DNA of 64,000 bases from Tetragenococcus osmophilus (GTDB lineage Bacteria > Bacillota > Bacilli > Lactobacillales > Enterococcaceae). Shown here one piece after another: positions 58,261-64,000 of this stretch (the stretch's first letter is position 1; each line of letters begins with the position of its first letter). The notes under the pieces were generated by a model. That model saw nothing but the letters and a program-made list of their open reading frames with translations, was not told where the DNA came from and did not search any database. The position numbers were made by a program, and so were the translations under genes. The stretch covers positions 1,674,001-1,738,000 of the forward strand of contig NZ_CP027783.1 of assembly GCF_003795125.1 (NCBI RefSeq). The letters are read 5' to 3'.

Positions 58261-60018
58261 TTGGAAAGTTTACCTTCACCAGTAGTTTATGAGGTTGGCT
58301 ATTCCGACCATTCTTTTGAGGAAATATCTGACACTTTACCTAAAGAGAAAGCGAAGTACATATTAAATTATCCTACAGTTTATTTGATTAATGACACAAC
58401 AAAACAAGGGAAATTTTCTATATATATAGGAGAATCAACTGATATTAAGCGAAGAACAGATGAACATTTGCATGGTGATATACAGAAAAATAATAATTGG
58501 AAAAATTTTGCGAGTTCTGAAACATCTAAGATGTTCGTTATCGGGCATAGTCATTTTAATAAGTCACTTACATTAGATATCGAAAATAAATTGATGCAAT
58601 ACATGACGAGTGTTGATGCAGTAAGGTATATTTTTAATCGTCGTTTGAATCAACAAAATGAATATTACACATCAGATGAGCTAGATGATATTTTCTCAAA
58701 AATATGGCAGAAACTTCATCGAAAGAATAAAACATTATTTCCAGCAGAAAGTATTATTCGAGATTCAGCCCTTTTTAAGGCTTCGCCATTTAATAAATTA
58801 AAAGAAGAACAATTAGAAGCTAAAGATAAAATCTTAATGAAAATTGAGGAAGCATTGAATCGTGATAAAATGGGACAATTGATTTTAGTAGAAGGAGAAG
58901 CAGGGACTGGGAAAACAGTATTGATGAGTAGCTTATTTTACGAACTTAAGCAAATTTCAGGCGAGGAAGAAAGTAACGTCTTGTTAAACCAAATCTCTTG
59001 TCATTTGTTAGTCAATCATAAAGAGCAATTAAAAGTTTATCAACAGATTGCTAAAAAGCTTGGTTTAATAGAAAAGAAAAAACAATCGGATATTGTTTCG
59101 AATCCTACCTCGTTTATTAATAATCATGATCCAGAAGAAAAGGTAGACGTAGTTATAGTTGATGAAGCTCATCTGCTTTGGACGCAAGGAAAACAATCTT
59201 ACCAAGGAAAAAATCAACTAGAAGATATTTTAGCTAGGGCTCGCGTTGTTGTTGCTGTTTTTGATAGAAATCAAATACTTTCTAGGGAACAATACTGGGA
59301 AGAAAAACAGCTTTTGCAAATGGTCCATGAAGCGAATTTAAAAGATAACTATATTGAATTACAGAACCAACTAAGAATAAATGCTAACCAACAAACAATT
59401 AATTGGATAAGAGAAATAATTGATAAGCAAGAAGTTCAAAATATCCCTAAAGATAATAATTATGATTTGAAAGTTTTTAATACAGTTGAAAAAATGTATG
59501 AAGCTATCAAAGAAAAAGCTAAAAATGAAGATTATGGTATTTCTAGAATTTTAGCTACATTTGATTGGGAGTATAATGATAATAACAGACCTAAGGATGA
59601 AGACTATTGGAGTGTTAAAATTGGCAATTGGTCTTTACCATGGAACTTACAGTTAAAACCGTATAATCCTCGAGAAATAAAAAGTAAAGATTTGTCTTGG
59701 GCAGAACAAGCACAGACAATCAATGAAGTCGGATCGACGTTTACTATCCAAGGTTTTGATTTGAATTATGCCGCAGTTATTATTGGGCCTTCAGTCCAAT
59801 ATAGAAACGGTCAAATTGTATTTGACAAAAGTGCGAGTAAAAATAATAAAGCTGTATACCGACGTAAAGTAAATAATGAGATGAGAGATGTATCAAAGTC
59901 ATTATTAAATAATGAATTAAACGTCTTGTTAACTCGTGGTGTTAATGGGTTATATATCTATGCTGTAGATCCAGAACTTCAAGAAGCTTTGATAAAAGCA
60001 CAAAAAGGAGAGCTTTAA
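58261..60018 (+). CDS. GIY-YIG nuclease fused to DUF2075 P-loop ATPase/helicase-like domain
   Basis: A 585-residue protein. Residues about 38-120 form a GIY-YIG-like domain (TVYLIND, IYIGESTDIKRRTDEH, and a later Glu in DIENKLMQ). From residue 190 there is a DUF2075/COG3410 domain: Walker A GEAGTGKT (212-219), DEAH (301-304), and SF1-like motifs TIQGFDLNYAAVIIGP and LNVLLTRGVNGLYIY. The start is TTG 58261 behind TTAGGAGGAGG. It is coupled to a MazG-like gene one base later. A nuclease-ATPase acting on foreign or damaged nucleic acid is inferred. Confidence 0.88.
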   Translation: MESLPSPVVYEVGYSDHSFEEISDTLPKEKAKYILNYPTVYLINDTTKQGKFSIYIGESTDIKRRTDEHLHGDIQKNNNWKNFASSETSKMFVIGHSHFNKSLTLDIENKLMQYMTSVDAVRYIFNRRLNQQNEYYTSDELDDIFSKIWQKLHRKNKTLFPAESIIRDSALFKASPFNKLKEEQLEAKDKILMKIEEALNRDKMGQLILVEGEAGTGKTVLMSSLFYELKQISGEEESNVLLNQISCHLLVNHKEQLKVYQQIAKKLGLIEKKKQSDIVSNPTSFINNHDPEEKVDVVIVDEAHLLWTQGKQSYQGKNQLEDILARARVVVAVFDRNQILSREQYWEEKQLLQMVHEANLKDNYIELQNQLRINANQQTINWIREIIDKQEVQNIPKDNNYDLKVFNTVEKMYEAIKEKAKNEDYGISRILATFDWEYNDNNRPKDEDYWSVKIGNWSLPWNLQLKPYNPREIKSKDLSWAEQAQTINEVGSTFTIQGFDLNYAAVIIGPSVQYRNGQIVFDKSASKNNKAVYRRKVNNEMRDVSKSLLNNELNVLLTRGVNGLYIYAVDPELQEALIKAQKGEL

Positions 60019-60019
60019 A

Positions 60020-60358
60020 ATGTCTAGTAATGAAAGCATAATGAGCAAAATTAATCAATTTCGTGATGATCGTAATTGGCGTCAATTTCATAATGAAAAA
60101 GATTTGGCAATTTCAATTTCGATAGAAGCTTCAGAACTATTGGAACTTTTTCAATGGAAATCATCCACTGAGGTAAAAGATAAAAAATTAAGTAGGATAA
60201 AAGAGGAGTTAGCCGATGTCTTGATCTATTCTTATATGATGGCGGACAATTTAGACTTAGATGTTGAAGAGATTATTAGTGAAAAATTGAAATTAAACGA
60301 GAAAAAATACCCAGTAGACAAAGCTAAAAATAAAAATGATAAATATACAGAGTTATAA
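60020..60358 (+). CDS. MazG-like nucleotide pyrophosphohydrolase
   Basis: A 112-residue all-alpha NTP pyrophosphatase. The metal-binding E-x2-E ... E-x2-D pattern appears in ISIEASELLELFQW and IKEELADVLIYSYMMAD. By family it hydrolyses NTP or dNTP to NMP and pyrophosphate. It begins one base after the GIY-YIG/DUF2075 gene and its ribosome site lies in that gene, so the two proteins are made together, which points to a shared task. Confidence 0.88.
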   Translation: MSSNESIMSKINQFRDDRNWRQFHNEKDLAISISIEASELLELFQWKSSTEVKDKKLSRIKEELADVLIYSYMMADNLDLDVEEIISEKLKLNEKKYPVDKAKNKNDKYTEL

Positions 60359-60436
60359 ATAAACTATTTAATATCAGAATGTTTATAAAGTGTTGGTTAC
60401 AAGCGTACCAAGTTTGAGAAGGAAAGTAGTAGTAAA

Positions 60437-61120
60437 ATGGATAATTTATTTATGGTGTTATTGTTGGTCAGCTTTATTTGTTTGTTATTAGGTTGCTACC
60501 GTTTTGTAAGGAAAGTTATAAAAAAAGATGGGAGCTACCCTAATAATAAGCGGTTACTTATTTGTTCTTTGTCGGATGGTGTTATCGCCTTCATTGGAGT
60601 AGGAATTACTGCTCCTGAGGAAATAGAAACTAGTTCTGTTGAAAAAACGGCAGAAACTACGTCAATAAGTACGCAGTCCTCTTCAGAAATACAGGGTTCA
60701 AAAGAGAAACAGGAAGAGGAAGAAGAAAAACAAAAGAAGCTAGCTGAAGAGAAGAAGGAGAAAGAGGAGGAAGAGAAGCAAAAGAAGTTAGCTGAGGAGA
60801 AAAAGGAAAAAGAGGAAGAAGAGAAGCAAAAGGAACTAGCTGAAGAGAAGAAAGAAAAAGAAGAGAGAGAAAAGCAAGAAAAATTAGCTAAGGAAGAACA
60901 AAGAAAGGCAGAAGAAGAAAGAGAACAAGCAGAAGCACAACAGCGTGAAGATGAGCAACTTCAACAATCTCAACAGCAGGATGATGTTGGTGAGATGGTT
61001 TATGTGACTCCAACTGGAGAAAAGTACCATTCCCATCCTCATGGTAACGGTGACTTTTCTCAAACCACACTAGAAAATGCGCAAGCAATGGGATTAGAAC
61101 CATGCAAGGTTTGTCATTAA
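60437..61120 (+). CDS. Membrane-anchored coiled-coil protein with C-terminal His/Cys motif
   Basis: A 227-residue protein with two hydrophobic segments (about 4-22 and 42-60). A Ser/Thr linker follows, then a long Lys/Glu coiled coil made of 16-residue repeats (EEEKQKKLAEEKKEKE; near-identical 48-bp units at 60719, 60767 and 60815). The C-terminus YVTPTGEKYHSHPHG...LEPCKVCH resembles a small metal-binding module (PTG-x2-YH ... C-x2-CH) found at ends of Firmicute secreted proteins. Function unknown. Confidence 0.75.
   Translation: MDNLFMVLLLVSFICLLLGCYRFVRKVIKKDGSYPNNKRLLICSLSDGVIAFIGVGITAPEEIETSSVEKTAETTSISTQSSSEIQGSKEKQEEEEEKQKKLAEEKKEKEEEEKQKKLAEEKKEKEEEEKQKELAEEKKEKEEREKQEKLAKEEQRKAEEEREQAEAQQREDEQLQQSQQQDDVGEMVYVTPTGEKYHSHPHGNGDFSQTTLENAQAMGLEPCKVCH
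60719..60862 (+). repeat. Three tandem 48-bp coding repeats
   Basis: Units at 60719-60766, 60767-60814 and 60815-60862 each encode 16 residues of Lys/Glu coiled coil; a partial fourth follows. The number may vary between strains by slippage. Confidence 0.8.
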
Positions 61121-61182
61121 ATGTAACTAAACAAGAATTTTACTTAATAGTAATTATGAAGAATAGAGGAAGGACATTTACA

Positions 61183-61635
61183 ATGAAAAAGTTTACTAAA
61201 GGGTTAATGTTGGGCATACTATCTTTAGCAGTTTTAGCTGGATGTAGCTCAAATGTTTCAGAAGATGATTTGAAGGCTAATGATTGGACGATTGAACCAG
61301 AAGAGGAAGATGTACCTAATATGATTGCTTCTTTTTCTGATCACGTAATGACAGTAAATGTTGATGTAGACAGCATAGAATCGACTGCTACTGATGAGTG
61401 GGAACAAATGGGTGAAGATTTTGCTAAAGAGCTAGCTAGTGAAATGGACTTTAAATTAGAATATACGTTAGAGGGAGATCAGGTTACACTACAAGATACA
61501 GAAAATGAGGACGAAAGTAACACATTTGAAGTCTCTGAGGAAGATGATAATATTACTTTTACACCTAGTGAAGATGAGTCAGATGATGATATAGAAACTA
61601 TAGTATTGGAACCTAGGGAAAGTGAAGAGGATTAG
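61183..61635 (+). CDS. Acidic putative lipoprotein
   Basis: A 150-residue protein from ATG 61183 (GAGGAAGGAC upstream). The signal peptide has a lipobox LAGC. The mature part is very acidic and looks beta-rich, resembling small Firmicute lipoproteins of unknown function (DUF4828/DUF5640-like folds are a guess). An upstream in-frame ATG at 61102 lacks a signal-peptide character. It is on the same strand as the coiled-coil gene and may share its transcript. Confidence 0.75.
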   Translation: MKKFTKGLMLGILSLAVLAGCSSNVSEDDLKANDWTIEPEEEDVPNMIASFSDHVMTVNVDVDSIESTATDEWEQMGEDFAKELASEMDFKLEYTLEGDQVTLQDTENEDESNTFEVSEEDDNITFTPSEDESDDDIETIVLEPRESEED

Positions 61636-61673
61636 CTAATTATTATAATAAATAGGTCCGTGTGATTTAACGT

Positions 61674-63659
61674 TTATACTGTTTCTAATATCGAATAAAC
61701 ATCCTCCCTGGACTCAGCTTCTAACAATTTGTTTTTAAATTCTTCTTTCATTAATTGGCGTGATAATAGTTGTAAAATTTTCAAGTGTGTATCCCCCTTA
61801 TGTTTAGCAGGAACTAAAATTATAAATACAATATTAACAAGTTCGCCATCTAGGCTGTTCCACTCTATACCTGTGTCTGATTTTCCAAAAACAACAATAG
61901 GAACACTTATACCATCAGATTTTCCGTGAGGAATAGCTATACCTTCACCCATACCAGTTGTTCCTTCTTTTTCACGATCTAGCACATCATTCACTAGTTG
62001 TTGCTTATCGGTTATAAAAGGTTGTATAGCATCTAAATTTATCAGTTCTTTAATTGTATCTTCTTTCGTACTTGATTCAATATTCATGTGAATATATTCT
62101 GGCTGTATTAAATCTGTTAATTGATAGGATTTATCTTTTTGGTTTTCAGAAATACTTTTTTCTTCTGGAGTTTCAGTTTTGTCATGAGTAGTTGAAGGTT
62201 CATTATTACTAGAGAAGCTCCCCTCGTTGTTAGCTGCAACAGCAACGGTTTCCTGGAGGTTAACGTCTTTTTTCAAGATTCTTAACATTAGCAAAGAAGC
62301 TAAGACACCAAGGATTGTACCAACAGTAAACATCAAAACTCCATCTATAGCTCCTAGAACTGCCACGATTGGTCCGCCATGAGCTACAGTGTCTCCCACA
62401 CCGCTTAGAGCAGCTACAATAGCTCCTACAACTGAGCCTACTATTGTGCTTGGAATTACACGTATAGGGTCTTTTGCAGCAAATGGGATAGCTCCTTCAG
62501 TCAACCCAAAGAGCCCCATCGCAATAGACGCTTTAGCAGTATCAACATCTTCTCTTTGAAATTTGTTCTTCATGATATATGGGGCGACACCTAGAGCAAG
62601 TGGTGGTACACAGACTGCGACAGCAATCATGCCCATAACTCCATAAGAACCTTCACCAATTAAACCGACGCCGAATAAAAATGCTACTTTATTGAATGGG
62701 CCGCCCATATCAACAGCAATCATTGTTCCTACTATAATAGCTAGAACAATTGAGCTTGTTCCCTGGAGAGACTCAAGCCAGTTTGTTAATCCGGTAAATA
62801 GGCTAGCTACTGGCGTACCGATAATATATATAAAAATCAAGCCAACAATAAGGGTTGATATAATCGGAATAAAGATAATAGGCATAACTGATTGGACTGC
62901 TTTAGGAACAGGTATTTTTTTAATAGCTAGCGCAATATAACCAGCTAATAAACCAGCAATTATGCCGCCAAGAAATCCAGTATCACCTTCGCCAGCATAA
63001 AAGTCTTCGCTTGAAGCGATCAAACCACCAATCATACCTGGGACTAATCCGGGTCTATCAGCAATACTATAGGCCATATAAGCTGCTAAAATTGGTACCA
63101 TAAAATCCATAGCAGCTTCGCCAATATTATTAATAGAATCCCAAATAGTTCCTTCCTCGATGACCAGTCCGCCATCTGTTGGGACACCACCAATTGTTAA
63201 AGCAATAGCGATCAATAAACCGCCTGTCACAACAAATGGAACCATAAAAGAAACCCCATTCATAAGCGCTTGATAAATTGGGTTTTTAGTCTCTCCGCTT
63301 GGTTTATTTCCTTCAGTTTGTTTACTCTCATAACTTGTAGATCGTGTTGTTCCTTGGTGTTCTAAGATTTATTGAATCAATTCTTTGGGTCTCTGTATTC
63401 CTTTTTGAACACCTACTTCAACGATTTGGATATTAGAGAAACGTTCTTTCGAAATTTCCGTATCGGCTGCTATGATCAAACCTTCAGCTTCTTGAATATC
63501 TTCATCAGTTAAAGGGTTCTCCACTCCGATCGAACCATGTGTTTCAACTTTAATTTCAACGTCCATTGCTTCAGCAGCTTGCTCTAAATTTTCAGCAGCC
63601 ATATAAGTATGGGCAACTCCAACTGCACATGAAGTAATAGCTAATACTTTTTGCGCCAT
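61674..63659 (-). pseudogene. Fructose-family PTS EIIBCA split by one in-frame TAA
   Basis: From ATG 63659 (AAAGGAGATC upstream) runs an EIIB domain with phospho-cysteine TSCAVGVAHTYMAAE. TAA at 63371-63369 ends it after 96 residues. The same frame then continues for 35 codons with no ATG, GTG or TTG, into EIIC (SFMVPFVVTGGLL..., VDMGGPFNKVAF) and a C-terminal EIIA with phospho-histidine in GEGIAIPHGKS. The natural protein would be one chain of about 661 residues. EIIC-EIIA (61674-63263) could only start inside the first EIIC helix. The sugar is fructose or mannosyl-glycerate-like. Confidence 0.85.
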
Positions 63660-63712
63660 TCTGTTGATCTCCTTTCTCTTTTTTTCGAGTGTTAAACTAT
63701 ATAGGGTATAGC

Positions 63713-63752
63713 AAAAAACCGTTCGTCTTTATTGAAGAACAGGTTTTGCAAT
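63713..63752 (-). terminator. Terminator-like hairpin upstream of the split PTS gene
   Basis: On the minus strand GCAAAACCTGTTC pairs with GAACGGTTTTTTGC, ending in T residues. It either ends an upstream gene now separated by the IS copy or acts as a leader attenuator. Confidence 0.6.
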
Positions 63753-63842
63753 CCTTTTCAATTTACGATAAATTTATAATGAACTCAACAGATTCTATAT
63801 TTATTTTATCAAATGAACGGTCTATATTTCTATCGTAGTGTT

Positions 63843-64000
63843 TTAGAAGTATGTGTCAAGTTTATTGAGGTTGAATAAAAAAACCGTCTTTTGGGACAGA
63901 CACGAAGTTATTTTCAACCTCACTTTCGTTCGGTTTGCCCTCATTATTAATTGGTTTAATCCTTTGGCGAATTGGCCTAAAGGGGCACTTTTCGCTTTTC
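63843..64000 (-). CDS. Transposase of the second IS copy, 3' end, with altered C-terminus
   Basis: The frame reads KAKSAPLGQFAKGLNQLIM as in the first copy. It then continues, because of the 46-base deletion, through RANRTKVRLKITSCLSQKT to a TAA at 63845-63843, just outside the element. The last six residues (TPNYL region) are replaced by about 32 new ones. Activity is uncertain. Confidence 0.75.
   Translation of the reverse strand, partial: KAKSAPLGQFAKGLNQLIMRANRTKVRLKITSCLSQKTVFLFNLNKLDTYF
63849..64000 (-). mobile_element. Second ISLre2-family copy, inverse orientation, cut by window edge
   Basis: The end GTATGTGTCAAGTTTATTGAGGTT (63849-63872) is identical to the right inverted repeat of the first copy. 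The 3' part of the transposase gene follows. It lacks 46 bases covering the normal stop codon and palindrome, and has small differences elsewhere. GTTTTAGAA (63840-63848) would be one half of its target duplication. Confidence 0.92.

Noticed and set aside
43942-63659. Recoding of TAA, since three broken genes are each interrupted by TAA
   Set aside because: Many intact genes here end in TAA, the codons around the three stops differ, and simple nonsense mutations explain them.
56528-64000. Composite transposon carrying the defence-like pair
   Set aside because: The left IS has a perfect target duplication at its own two ends, so it inserted alone. The far end of the right copy is not visible.

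Overview
The window is low-GC Firmicute DNA with Gram-positive Shine-Dalgarno sites, a Lactobacillales-type fab/acc cluster, ClpE with a CtsR box, PolC, HPr/EI, and DUF1827 and DUF1797 proteins. The order of two glycolipid glycosyltransferases, a hydroxyacid dehydrogenase, a DUF1797 gene and fabT-fabH-acpP resembles Enterococcus faecalis. I infer an Enterococcaceae member, perhaps Tetragenococcus; the genus call is a judgement from gene content only.

Layout. 1-844: end of a sugar ABC binding protein, running left out of the window. 1195-24106: mostly housekeeping on the plus strand: t6A modification (tsaB, two rimI-like genes, tsaD), translation (rpsB, tsf, frr, proS, prfC), pyrH, undecaprenyl and phospholipid synthesis (uppS, cdsA), rseP, polC, recX, mutY, ntdP and a CorC-type exporter. 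24181-30487: DUF1827, clpE, ptsHI and a dipeptidase. 30904-43751: two glycolipid glycosyltransferases followed by the FabT-controlled fatty-acid cluster fabT-fabH-acpP-(no fabK)-fabD-fabG-fabF-accB-fabZ-accC-accD-accA. Where relatives carry fabK there is instead a terminator and three tandem 92-bp repeats.

43942-64000 is accessory and visibly decaying. It holds an esterase with an internal stop, a collapsed hicA-hicB remnant, an lplA stub fused to an SIS gene, an orphan antitoxin-like gene, an alpha-glucoside PTS gene with a frameshift at codon 3-4, and a fructose-type PTS gene split by one in-frame TAA. An ISLre2-family element (56528-58170) has a perfect 9-bp target duplication. A second copy in inverse orientation enters at 63849. 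Between them lies a compact pair: a GIY-YIG/DUF2075 P-loop protein and a MazG-like NTP pyrophosphohydrolase, a plausible defence module, followed by two envelope-type proteins.

The most unusual non-coding signal is three intergenic arrays (17241-17483, 30594-30800, about 50792-50955) of tandem hairpins. They have different sequences but almost the same 41-42 bp period and similar arm geometry. They sit between housekeeping genes and match no repeat class I can name. A related pair of large nested palindromes follows proS and ntdP.
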